Positions 34,971-46,192 of a DNA stretch of 64,000 bases are shown piece after piece (position 1 is the stretch's first letter; each line of letters opens with the position of its first letter). Origin of the DNA: Eudorina sp. 2006-703-Eu-15 (Eukaryota; Chlorophyta; Chlorophyceae; Chlamydomonadales; Volvocaceae). The notes beneath the pieces were generated by a model. It saw nothing but the letters and a program-made list of their open reading frames with translations, did not search any database and was not told where the DNA came from. The translations under genes and the position numbers were made by a program. The stretch is from positions 682,001-746,000 of the forward strand of contig BDSI01000017.1 in assembly GCA_003117195.1 (NCBI GenBank). Direction: 5' to 3'.

Positions 34971-35260
34971 CCAGACACGACCAGCCAGCCTCCACCTAGC
35001 TGGCCGTAGTGCTGAAAGAACGTTTGTGTCTTAGATACGGAAACCTGTTGCGGAGGTTGACCTTCCACGCGCCGGTGTTGGGGGAGGTCCAGGGCCTTCG
35101 ACTCAGCTCTCCTGCCTGCCCCGCTCATCCCCGCTCCTTGCCCGGCGGCGGTCGACCCCAAGGACTACATGTCTATGAGTGGGCGCATTGGTGTGGACCA
35201 TATCGACCGAAGCGGTCCTTTATGAAGAAGGGCCAGCATATTTCGTATCAGCTCGGCATC

Positions 35261-35349
35261 ATAGAGAGCTCTGCGTAGAACTCGCAACAGCATTGCTTGG
35301 CTGGGATGCTGTTGCGAGTTCTACCCGAGTCCTACGCAGAGCTCTCTAT
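35261..35349. repeat. Long near-perfect hairpin (fold-back element)
   Basis: Arm 1 (35261-35293) and arm 2 (35306-35349) are reverse complements over 33 bp, around a 12-base loop. The only difference is an 11-base insertion in arm 2 (complement GACTCGGGTAG). Each arm outer end reads ATAGAGAGCTCTGCGTAG on its own strand. The two arms are otherwise identical, which suggests a recent event or selection on the structure. Candidates are a miniature fold-back transposon, a hairpin small-RNA precursor or a replication-template-switch product. Confidence 0.85.
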
Positions 35350-37670
35350 TACCTCTAAGCTAAGCGCAACATCTGCACGCGAGCGAGCATCAAGACTGCT
35401 GCGCTGTCACTCTGATGGCCCCCAGGGCAGGCGGACATGAGGGCGTGGACGAACTCGCGATCCGGGTTGTCGTGTTTCCGTTCCTGGCAGCAAGACGCCA
35501 TCACGGTGCGACTCCGCTGTCTACAGCTCCGAACCCCTTGACGGAGCCCCTGCTACAGCCTTTCGCACTTTGGGCGTGGCCGCCCATGCTGTCGCCGGGG
35601 GGGGCGGGGTAGCGGGTAGGACTCGCTTGTACCCGAGGAACTAAATGGGCGGCAGCAACAACGCGCAAGTTGGGCGCATGTGTGACTGGCCACAAGGAAC
35701 AAAGAATGAATGGATTGTGTTACAGTGGGCCCGACCGTTCATCAGATCATCACTTATCAGTGACAGCCAAAGCTTCCTCGCTCAGCACGCAGGGGCTGTA
35801 GCTGCGGCGTACTCCGGCCAAGCAAGGATCATGTACGAGGCCCGACTACCATACCAGACGCGGCGCAAACCTAGGACGCCCAACCCGAATGGCGAGCCCT
35901 GCCGTACACAGCGCAAGCTTCATGGGGGAGCAACCCTCGAATACTGCCTTGCAGTTGAGCAGCAACCAACAAGTAGCACATCATAAGTTCATGACAACAG
36001 GATGGGGCAATCGCCTCTGCGGGTTCCACAACTGGATGTATTGATTGAACCGATTGTGCAAACCGAGGCACCGACCCGCGCAATAAGCTATCAACCCTTC
36101 GACTGACCGTCTAGCCGGCTATTCCTTTGTACCACCATTTTAACGTAAGCCTTTCGAGATAACGGCACAACGAACTGCATATGGGGAGAAGCACCCCTGC
36201 AGGTGGCCGCGGCCTTTCTCGGAGCCCACACACGCACTTGCACCTGATGAGGTACCACCAGCAACCAGGTACACGTGACAAGGGTCCGCATGTCACCTGT
36301 CAAATCATGCCCCGCGTCTGCCTGCGGGAAGTCGCACCTCTCGTTTTCACAATCGTGCATCATGGCATATCACGCAGCGCAATCAGTACGCTCTTTATAG
36401 GACAAAGCCCGGGTAGCCCCACGCACGCACCGTACACGAAGGGGGCCGGGGCAAACAAGCCGTGGACGAGCAGCTTGTTTGATCCGTACAGTTACCGTCT
36501 TCACTACTTGATTCATTCTCCCTCGCGATCCAAATTACGAAGACACACTCATCACCTCTTTGCAAGCACAAAAAACACGCAACGGGTATCGAGCTCCCCC
36601 CGCGTAAACGGTTTGATGGGGGTATGGAGTTCCGATCAGGCATTCCATGGCAGCAACACAGCGCTGCCGGGCGGATAGGGGTTTAGGGTTCAGGTGCACA
36701 TCAAATGGCCGGTTGGGGCCTGCAATCAAAGGCCTCACAAATCAGGTGGACGGGTTTGAGTGCAGCATGAAGAACGCATGCACGGGTGGTTGGGACCCGC
36801 CATCGAGGCCTGCACAGTTCGGTCCATTGCCTGACGTACCGGCCACATAAAAGCGATTCTGGAACAGTTTGAAACATGATACATTGCGACGCTCACTCGA
36901 ATTCGACACCATATACTTGGACGAACAACAAATACAGATCACACAGCATGTCCTCCCGCGCCGCGTGTCGGTCTAGTGTACGGTAGGTCGTACTTATCCG
37001 TCGCGAAGAACACGCCCCCACACAGTAAGAGGAACGCCATGACACGTGCGACCTTTTTATTAATATGCATCATACAATCTTGCAGTTCACGCGCTGTATC
37101 CGCTCATCGGCAACGACTCGGCGTGCCGCGGAGACGACATTGCATCGCTCTTTCAGAACAGACGGGTCCGCGGTACCCGGCACAGTACAGCCGCGGTACA
37201 GCCCATGAGAGTCAGTGGAATTCACCGGCAGCCCCGCAACACACAAAAACGCTGCCCAGCCTTCGAAACCATTCGCTCGCCACGACATTGTACCCGCGGG
37301 CACTCCGCCCTCATTCCCGCCCGTCAATAGTACAGGAGGCGGGAACAACACAACTCCTGGCCGCGCCAGAGACTGGAAAATCGACACCTAATCCCAGCCA
37401 GTACTTCAAATCAAGATTGGCATTTATTGTGGCGCTCCGCGCCGTCTAGACGGTTTCACATGGTGGGTGACAATCACCCCTAGCGACATATAACTTTTGG
37501 TGAGGCTTCAGCGCGCGCTCGAAGCAAGCACAAAGACATGTTACAGCAACACTGGAATTCGCGTGTTGCAAACCTTAAGAAGCCCAAATTTGGACTAGCG
37601 GGCGTCTTGCAGCCAGCCTCGTGAGCTGCTTTGCAGACCGAGTCCCCGATTGGCTCTGCACTGCAGCCCC

Positions 37671-38548
37671 TCACAGCTCGTTGAACACGGCATCATGCGC
37701 TTCGTATCGGGCAGTGGCTGTGTCCTGCGGGTAAACCACGTAGAAGCGTCCAACATCCGGCATGCCGGGGGTGTGGTGCAGCCACTCGGCCAGGCGGAGG
37801 CGCTTCATGGCGAGGTGGACAGCCCGCGCGCTACCAGAGAAGAATATGAGTTTGCTGCTGACATCGTCGCTGGTGTTTGAAGCGAAGTCGTTGCGGGCAC
37901 GGCCGGTGAAGCCGCTGCTGAGGCGCCTGGTGCAGCTTCGATTGTGGGCGGTGAAGCTTCCGGCGCGTGTGATGTCGCTGAAGCAGGCGGGACATGTATT
38001 CATGTCAGATGGCCTTGCCGACCACAGGCCAGCGTCCTCAACAATGCGCTCCACAGCGCCCAAAGCCGCGTCTGCAGGTGATAGTTGGCACATGTCAGAA
38101 TGTTTAAACATTTGGTACTGTCAACCTGCAGTTATGACACCAAACACGCGCGGTTTGTCTGTTTGTCTGAGAGCCAGCCTACACATCGTTAAATGCATGA
38201 GATATTTATCAGGATAGACAAAATATTCTAGGTTGGCAGAATGGACTTGTTCGAGAGAGTGGGCCTTCGCTTACATTATCGGCGCGCGTGTCGAAGCGAG
38301 CGCCGCGAGGGACCGCGTCGAATCAACACAGATGTAAGAGACCTCTTACCGAGCGTTGTGTACCCAGACATAGCGCCGCGTTTTGCCAGGCTCATTTCGT
38401 CGACAAGCAGTACCACGCCAAGGTCCTGGTCTCCGAAGACTCCCTTCGGCATTGCCGACTCGAAAACTTCATCTTCAGAATCCGATTCGCTGCTGCCCGA
38501 TAGTCTTTTAGCAACCATTGAAAAATTTAAGCTGGAACGTGCGAACAT
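37671..38548 (-). CDS. Unrecognised repeated family, copy C
   Basis: Exons 38548-38350 (199 nt) and 38071-37671 (401 nt) join in phase 1 to give 199 residues. A second Met lies one codon upstream (38551). The first exon encodes MFARSSLNFSMVAKRLSGSS, then the Ser/Asp/Glu stretch SESDSEDEVFESAMPKGVF and DLGVVLLVDEMSLAKRGAMS. The second begins DAALGAVERIVEDAGLWSAR and has CPACFSDITRAGSFT, where copy B has a single Cys. It ends with SARAVHLAMKRLRLAEWLHH and VFNEL. A CAG lies a few bases before the Met, so an upstream exon is possible, as in copy A. C is closest to B. No domain was recognised. Confidence 0.72.
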
Positions 38549-41414
38549 CATTCTTGCTGCCAGGCTGGTGTATCCGTGCTGTGATCAGTTCAGATGTAGT
38601 GGTCAATGTGAAAATCAATTTTTACAACTGCATCGTAAGGGTACAAAATAATTTGAGTTGCATTTATGGAGGAAAAGAAAACAGTCTTACCCCGTTCAAA
38701 TGTTCGTACAGTTGAAGGCAGGAAACTACTACTCGTACGCTATACAATGTCTTGCTGCAGTATCAATGGAACTTTACTTAATTTCCCAGCCCACAAAATC
38801 TTGCAAGGGTGTAGGTCGTTACGATGAGCGCTTTTCTGTGCAATCGCGTCATCAACAGTACAAGCAGTACATCGGTGGACCGGGAATTAAAGTACGCCGT
38901 ACAAGGGTGAAGTTAGTTCACCGAATTTCGACAGGAATGAAACCGAGACCAAGATTGAAGCCGAGTTTGTGTTGAGTTTAACGCCTCATTGCCTGTGCAC
39001 ATTAGTGTTCCTCGGCGCTCAAACGTAAAGACACGCAAGGCATTCCTTAATCCTGGGAAAGAGACTACAGTGCCTCGATAATGATTTTTTTATCCTCACT
39101 GAAATATAAATACGTATACGGTACATAGTGTATAGTTCGGCTCCCAGTATCGAACGCATCGTCTGGTACCTCTTGATCACGCGCAGGTTTCGGGAAAACC
39201 AGATTGGCGTTAAATGTTTCGAAGGTTTCGATAGGTTCGTTGTCGATGCCTTCAATCGCTTACTGGCGCGCCGTCCGCGCACCGTATCACGGCACAGCAC
39301 GTGCTTGACACAGCGCGTGCCAGACACGGGACACAGCCACTGGTGGCCCTGGCGGGTGTCAGTATGGCGGCTCTGGCGGCCGGCGGGCACAGCATCTCGG
39401 CCCGGCGTCTCAGTTCCCGCGAGAGCACCACGGCAGGAGCAGTACAGCCCACAGGAGTACATCAGGCGTCAGAACAGCCAAATCCCCATCTCGAGCATGC
39501 CTTTGCAGCGCGGTACGGCAGGTCACATGTCGATGAGGAGGAGATAGTACCGCCGACCCGTACACGATACGCCGATCACGCAGTGTGTCGTGACAACCGG
39601 GGCCCTGAGGGGCCGTAGCGGGTCCGTGCATTGCCGCGGGTCGCACCTCCTGACCGGAGCTGGGGTCGCAATACAGTAATACCGAATGCAGCGAACGCCG
39701 ACTGTTGGCATGCGGCAGTGAGAATATGGGTGTTTCACGGATGCTCTGTCTCTATGGCGCGCAACTTCTGCACGCCTGGTTTTTGCTTTTCAGTGCCAAC
39801 TCCGGATACCTTCGTGCGGACGCTGGATGGAACCAAATGAACGTACGAAAGGGATCAACCATATGCCTTGATGGGGCTTTGATGCAGCTGGCATCCAATT
39901 ACACGGCAAGGCAGTTAAAATGCCGGTGGGCTCCGACGTGAGCTTCGTGGGGGGCTGGCGGGTTCACTGTGGACCGGGGAGGTCTCGTGTGCACTGGACG
40001 GGGAACAGGGTTGCCCGCGTGTCCCATTGCCCCGTGGAGGGCGGATGGGGCTCAAGAGGGTCACCAGTCGCCCAAGCGGTGTTCCTCCTGGCCACCTCAA
40101 TCATGTCCGCTGCCATTGCCTGCCGTGTTGCTGACGCCATTCCGGAGTGCATGCGCCTGCATGCCCGCTCGAGCCCTCCCAGGCAAGGAGGCTCTCCTCA
40201 GCAACCCTAGAGATTATGCCAGTCATGATGGGCCGTTAGGAGGAACCGTTCCCCAATGCAGATGCGCGCGGTGCCACTGTAGCGCGACCTGGGGCCGGAT
40301 GGGCCGACGCAGTGGACGAGGGCCAGCGGAGCACATACTGTCGTGCCCCCATGCATGTTGCCTACCACGCGTCACGTGAACAGCTCGCGGCCCCCACACT
40401 CAGTCGACTCTGGACTGCTCTTGTATTCGGCTGCGGAACAGATCTCTTCTCGATGCGCCCCGGCCGCGAAGGAGACTCCATGGTCCCTGTCCTGCCTGGG
40501 CCGCGACATGGCGCACCTACCGGGCCAACGACTCCAACCTTGCCAAAGAAGCGCCGGGTGGCACACATTGCCGAGCTTTATGAAGAGTGGTCCCCATTCT
40601 CATTCCCATTCTCATCACTGCCAAACAAATGGGCGGCGAAGCTTGCGGCTGTGGGTCGCCGCACTTTGTGCCCCCGTAACACTGCTCCTGAACCCTGCTT
40701 GCTGCGCTGCGCATCAGGCCCGCCCGCGCAGCGTCACCTGCACCTGGATCACTCACTCTGGCCGTTGACCACAGCATATACATATTGCCTAGGGAAACCA
40801 CTTGCTTGGGAGCGCGGCAACCTTAGAACCGCAGGCCCCGTGGCTCGACGGAAGGACATTACGAGCCATTGAAGAAATCAAACAAGAAAGACTTGCTTAC
40901 CCACCGGGATAACGCATGCGTTGCCGCCCCACTCAACGAGAGTATGCCCCCTTTATCTCAACGAGGAGTGGAGCGGGTCATCGGATCTCTCTGGTCATGG
41001 ATCCGTGGCACGGCACATCTGGACACAGTCTTGATTCGCACGTCTTACTCCCCTGCATAGCAACACCAGTCATCCCAAAGATGACCTCACCGCAGTATGT
41101 ACATGCCGAAGCCAGCGTTGTTCTGTACAGGTAATGTATAGATGGAATCTCCACTTTATTGTATGCCGTACATACGAGTACGGGAGTACAGGTCTCTATC
41201 CTCCCGCATGCGGCCGCAGCCAGGCCGCCGCGCTCTCCCTCTAGACGCGATGCAATTACTGCCACCTAGGGCGTCTACTCGTCATTGATAAAGAGGATGG
41301 TACTAGAAGATTTGTAGCAACAATGCGCTTTCTCCCGGGGCGTCTAGGGGTTAGAGCGCGCGTGAGAAGAACAAGCAGCACAACGACCCGACGCAGTGCG
41401 GCTGTCAAGCGCCA
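38549..41414. other. Intergenic region after family copy C
   Basis: About 2.9 kb with no supported gene. A plus-strand open frame from 39128 contains a protein-like stretch (IGVKCFEGFDRFVVDAFNRL) but soon becomes low-complexity, so it may be a relic. A partial copy of the fold-back element at 47.2 kb lies at 39547-39594. Confidence 0.45.
39547..39594 (+). repeat. Half copy of a fold-back element
   Basis: This 48-bp segment matches 47217-47264 in the same orientation with only about three differences (shared core TACACGATACGCCGATCACG). The left half of the hairpin seen at 47 kb is missing here. It is therefore a truncated member of the same small repeat family. Confidence 0.8.
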
Positions 41415-43256
41415 TCACCGGCACACGTTCTGTGCCGCGCTGACGTAGGCATTGGGCGTCGTGCGCCCCGCCGCGCCGCGCCCTCGCCCGTCCGACGAGA
41501 ACCGCTCCCTGTGCGTCACCGTGAATGTCCTGCAGCGCGGCACACGCGGGGGGCGTCTCGTCGGCCGCTGCGTCAACGGACTGCTCGCCCCCATGTACAG
41601 CAGTGTCAGCTGCTCGCCCCCGGGCCCTCGAAACGCTACTATGCGTGTACGTGACCCTACTCTCCCTGTCTGTCCTGGTCTGTCCCGGCTCCCGGGTGGC
41701 TTCATCCCGGGTCGCCGGGTGTGTGAGGCCTTCATCCCACAGACAAGGGCGCACCTGGAATTTCCGTTTTGCCCTACACACTCCCCACCCTCCATCCGGG
41801 TAGCTGGCTGCGAGAACCCCGACGTTAAGCTCAGGATGCCACGCGGCGCCCGCCCCCGCCCCCGCATCCCCACGCGCACGCGCACGCGCGCACACATATG
41901 GGAGGACACGGCAGTGCGCGCCAGACACGATCCACTCCGCATTCCGGTCAGTCCCCGCCCGGTCAGGTAAGGAGCACGGGAGAGCGGCCACCGCGGTCAG
42001 CTGTATACGGCAACTCACGAGGGGTCGTTGAGGCGGTCGAAGACGCTGCGCCGCTCGCCCGTGTCGCTCGCCCGTGCTGTGGCTGGGTTGGTGCCCGAGG
42101 TCCGCAAGGCCCCCGACATGGACGCCCGCAAGGCGCCCCGACCCACGGATCCGGGTCGGGGGGACGGTGCTCCAGGGGAGGGGGTCCCAGGCGAGGGCAG
42201 CGGCGAGATGCTGAAGCCGCCGTCGTTGCTGGGGGAGCGCTGGTAGAGGATGATGTGCGGACCCGCGGGTCGGCCTGGCGGATAGAAAAGCAGGGTGGCG
42301 GTGGTAACAACAAGCCCCGGTCATTTCCACGTCATCGAACCGCACGAGACACCACAAATGAGGCAGTTGTGGGTGTGGGGTAAGCGATTTGCTGGTTAGG
42401 GCATGGAGCTGGGAAAACGTGGGCAGTTTGCCTCGGCGGGCTATGGTCCGTACGATCAGTGGGGTGCGGAATTGTTCAGGTAATGCTGTCTGAATTCGCA
42501 AAATATTAAACTGCGATGGGCGGGCATCCGAACGGGAAGAAGCTAAGCGTGCACGCCAGATGCGGGTGCAGGCAACCCCGAACGTCGAGGAACACCTGGC
42601 GAGGTGTTGATCAAAGAGACCCGCCGACCTGACACAGTGTGTGAGGCATGAAACGGGCTCGACAGGCACACCGGAGCTGCCCCACAGAACTCCCGCAGTA
42701 GTTGCTGCAGCGGACGCTTCTCGCAGGCGGTGGGGAACCCCTCTCCCTCCCCCCTGCACATGTGTACGGTAGCCCTGCGGCTGCAAGGCGAGCTGCGATG
42801 CACGGTAGCGGCACCACCCGTCACCACCCCCATGGAGGCAATGACGCGGAGATGGGAGAAAGCGCTGCGGGATCCATAATGTACGGGGTCCCGATGAGCC
42901 CATCAGGCACTGCTTGGACACCCGCGACGGCGTCCCTGCCGCCACTGCCCATCCAGCGCAGGGAGACCCGCACACCTCCGCCGGCGGTGTTGAGGTTGGA
43001 CCTCGTGATTTGGCTCAGGTCCGCAACAGCCCCTCCTGGAGCGCCCGCGATCAAGCCAGCGCCCTTGGCCACTCGGTCGCGGCCTGGGGCAGAGGCAGTC
43101 GGACGAAGGTGCCGGGAGTCAGCATGGTTTTTAGGACACGGACACCAAGCGCACCTTGCCAACCAGGCGGCACAGCAAATGCGACGTGCGCCTTACCAGC
43201 TAATCCACGTCCTTGTCCGTTCTCATCAAACCGGTGCTTATGGGTTCCCGTGTACA
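41415..43256 (-). CDS. p25-alpha (TPPP)-like protein, 5' end unresolved
   Basis: Four exons are supported: 43256-43197, 43083-42976, 42274-42019 and 41529-41415, joining in phases 1, 1 and 2. The first encodes YTGTHKHRFDENGQGRGLAG, which continues into GRDRVAKGAG. This is the signature C-terminal loop of p25-alpha/TPPP domains, in the style YTGxHKxRFD-G-G-AGR. The third exon has a Ser/Pro/Gly-rich linker and then RRSVFDRLNDPS, typical of the segment just before that loop. The fourth gives FTVTHRERFSSDGRGRGAAG, a second, more divergent copy, and ends in NVCR. TPPP proteins bind tubulin and are widespread in flagellated organisms, so a cytoskeletal or flagellar role is an inference. Upstream, GASNRVMDVK near 43390 may belong to an earlier exon. 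The donor after exon 2 (GTGTGC) is weak. A 543-codon open frame in another phase is a shadow. Confidence 0.65.
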
Positions 43257-45531
43257 CTGCGGCATGTGGGAGCGAAAAGCGAGCACGATCGAGTGAAACC
43301 ATCAGTACAAGATGAGATAAGAGACACGAGCGCCATGTGCGACTATACACATCGATGCAACAGTCCTTGACATCCATAACACGATTTGAAGCCCCACTAA
43401 AGGGAACGAACGTGAAACGGGCCGTCCGCATGCCCAGGCTATCTAAGCGTTCAAGCTTGTGCGCACGACAGTATGATTTGTAAGGCATCAGCATGTCGTC
43501 ATAATTTTATGAATTTCCTTTGCATATCCAATGTCATCCTTAGTCAAGCAGAGTGCAGCTCAACGGTAGCCCTCGAGCAGGTGAGAGTTGCCACCGGCAC
43601 TCATTTAACGACTTACGTGTACTGTCTGTTAGCCTGTCAAATATGCTGGCATGTTGACCTTTCGCCGCCATTGTTTATGGTTCGCCACGGAAGTGTGCTA
43701 ACGCTCAATAGCGCACAGTTTCGCTGTGTGGTGCTCGTTTGCTATATGGTAGACTGCTGAACATAACCTTGCTATGAATGTGTCTCCGACGACTTGAATG
43801 GCATAGGCCCCGAACGTACGAATGCAACTGCTCTCGACGAAGAAAAACGGCCACTGCAAACGTTGCAACCAAGCATTGAATCGAAGTACGGAGGATTCCT
43901 CATATTTATGATCTAACAGTATAGTTTTGATTGTTTCCCATTGGTGAGTAATCGTTGGGACAATCCGACCTGCCGTCGACCTTCGCCTTGACCTCAGCCG
44001 AACCCGCAGTCATGTTCCGGTCAGACATGGTCCGACAAATGACAAATAACTGAGCTGTACAAAACATATGGATACAAAACTTAAGCCCGTTCCCTGCGTC
44101 AACTGCACACTCGACTTGGAAGGTGTAATAGTTGTTTAATAAAGCGCCTGATGCGCCTTGTCGTCGCGTCTGAAAGCTGCGCACAAATCCTCGGGCGAAA
44201 TGGAAAATATAGCGCCAATCGGCGTTCGAGGGTCCGGTCCACTTTTCCCATTCCACCTCTAGGCGCGCCTCCGATGCGGGGCACACTAACACCACCACAC
44301 CACCCCCCGCATTGCACCATACACTTCTCCTGTGATCTGTCACGCAGACGACCCTGTATGTAATGCCATGGTTTCCAACGCAGCCGTGGAGCCATCCCTG
44401 AGCGTGGGCCTCGTTCGGATCCGTTAAGTACGTGTCCGCGCGAGTAGAGTGGTCGGGTTCCAAATGACTTACAAAGTAGCCGGGTTGTCAGGGCCCGGTG
44501 ACGGGTCCCTGGTTGGCTCGCCATGCTGATCGTATTGCGCTGGACTAAGGCATTCCGCGGATGGGGATTCCGGGGATCTTCCGGCTGTCGGTTGACGGCG
44601 CCACAGAATTGCGGTGCCGTCATCGGTGCACGACAGGGTTGGAGCGACCCCTCTAGGTAAAGAAGCAAGGACGCATGAAGCGTTGTTTGAACGATGCAAG
44701 ACCTCCTACACAACGTCTGCACACATGTGTTCACAGCCGGCACGCTAGGGCAAGCCGGAGCCGTTACTGCCTAGCCAGCAGGTCGCTAAGGCGTGATCAC
44801 GACAGTCTCAAGGGCCGCAGCGTCCTCTGATGCTGTACTCACCGGTACTCCTCGCAACCTTGGATTCCCGGGCCTGCAGATCCAATCCATGAAGGAGCAG
44901 GGCCTCCTAGACAAGAAGTTCAACCGGCAGCGTGATGAGTTCGTGGATGGAATACTGCGAAGGCTCTGCTCGCATGCACCACCTCACGAAATCAGCACAG
45001 AACAAGTGAAAGCGAAGCCGCATGTCCGATCCTTACTTGACTTGCAAAACGGGTAAAGAGCGCCGCCGCACATGGTGGACGCCATGGACGTGGCCCGGCT
45101 TGCGATGTTGAGCCAAGCTTTTTAGCAGCAGAGGGCAGCCATGGATTCGTTCTCAGTGGAGGGCGTTGAAGGGGGGGACCGACCGGAGCGCGACGCAATC
45201 GCTGGATTGCGATAGCCCGGCGTAGACACTGGCAAGGCCGCAGGGATCGAGCTGTATGGACGTGTGTTTACATGGGGAAGGATGGGGATTACGGTAGGAA
45301 GGGTAGCTGATCGTGATCGTGACCGTGAGGCGGTGTGATACCGCAGTGGGTAGTGTTAGGGAGCGATCGTTACAAGGGGGACCAGCAATGTTAGGCAAGC
45401 AGGTAGCTGTACGGCAGAGGACCAAGGAGCAGCATCAGGCTCTGCAGACCCACTGCAACGCGATGCTGTAGAAGCCTGGCGAAGCTGCTGACGAAGTTGA
45501 GAGGGAATGCCCTGACCATTTTCGCCAGACC
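43257..45531. other. Intergenic region with a dispersed repeat and a possible exon
   Basis: The right two-thirds includes a copy of a dispersed repeat (43990-44394). From 44793 to 45056 a plus-strand open frame contains a gene-like stretch (NLGFPGLQIQSMKEQGLLDK, then FNRQRDEFVDGILRRL). It could be an upstream exon of the broken gene at 45.5 kb or a separate relic. I could not link it by splice phase. 5' exons of the p25-alpha gene may lie in 43260-43500. Confidence 0.45.
43990..44394. repeat. Dispersed repeat, copy 1
   Basis: This segment matches 50602-51138 in the same orientation over almost its whole length. Shared landmarks in order are CCTCAGCCGAACCCGCAGTC, ACATATGGATACAAA, CTGCGTCAACTGCACACTCG, TGAAAGCTGCGCACAAATCC, CCATTCCACCTC and ACACCACCCCCCGCAT. 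The two copies differ by many substitutions and short indels, so they are old. No coding capacity is evident. It is probably a non-autonomous mobile element; the ends are approximate. Confidence 0.85.
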
Positions 45532-46192
45532 ATGGGACCATTCACCACCATCTCGGGGCAGCCGGCAAGCATTGCGTCGACCTTCACTGACGAACTAGTG
45601 AAACTCGAGAAGTCAAATGGAGATGAAAATACGGATCCAAAGCTCGAGAAGGACGAGGACCAGTTTGCGGCCAGGTACGGGGCTCCGAGCCTGGTTTCCA
45701 GCGCCCTCTTCGTGTGGTCCAGCTGCTTTACACCTCACTCATGTGCTTTTGCCTGCCCACACAGCTATCGCGACCACGTGGAGGAGATTGAAGAGCGCAG
45801 CTTCGCGTACTTGCGTCTACGCGAACCCAAATACAAACAGGCGCTGGCCGCTGGTGCGCAGCCAATTGCGAACAAATCGAACTTGTTCAAGTTGCTCAGG
45901 GCGATCAAGTCCGCATAGCAGGTTGACGACAAGGACATGGCCGCGTTTTATCTCCCCGATGCCAACCGCCTGCTTCGGGATGCCTGGGACGAGGCCATCA
46001 AAGCGAAGGGCCTGACGCTCGACGAGTACCGGGCCCTCCGCAAGGACTGCTCAAACCGCACCTTCCGCCAGTCGGCCCCACCCCAAGAGGCGCTGCGGCT
46101 GCTCAAACCGCTGCAGATGCCCGCCCAAGTACGCTAGCTACAAGCAGCCGCTCATCAAGCTGCTGCAGCTGCTGACAACGCCTGAGCCGTGA
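45532..46192 (+). pseudogene. Broken gene of unrecognised family
   Basis: Exon 1 (45532-45674) is joined by a 90-nt GT-AG intron to a second exon from 45765. The protein is helical and charged: SYRDHVEEIEERSFAYLRLR, then EPKYKQALAAGAQP and SNLFKLLRAIKSA. It is then interrupted by an in-frame TAG at 45916-45918. The same frame continues directly with VDDKDMAAFYLPDANRLLRD, AWDEAIKAKGLTLDEYRALR and SAPPQEALRLLKPLQ. At about 46122 a one-base shift moves the reading to another frame (PKYASYKQPLIKLLQLLTT), which ends at a stop at 46192. Two independent lesions in otherwise gene-like sequence indicate a pseudogene, unless they are assembly errors. TAG is used as a true stop elsewhere in the window (copy A), so recoding is unlikely. 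I do not recognise the family. Confidence 0.6.

Larger units (their letters stand above)
34195..37670. other. Intergenic region between family copies B and C
   Basis: About 3.5 kb. It holds a GC-rich palindromic segment (34906-34970) and a long hairpin (35261-35349), listed separately. Open frames on both strands are short, and none resembles a known protein or the flanking family. Confidence 0.5.

Noticed and set aside
41344..42975. 543-codon open frame on the minus strand
   Set aside because: It runs across exons and introns of the p25-alpha-like gene in a different phase, has Arg/Pro/His-rich composition and no domain; it is a GC-driven shadow.
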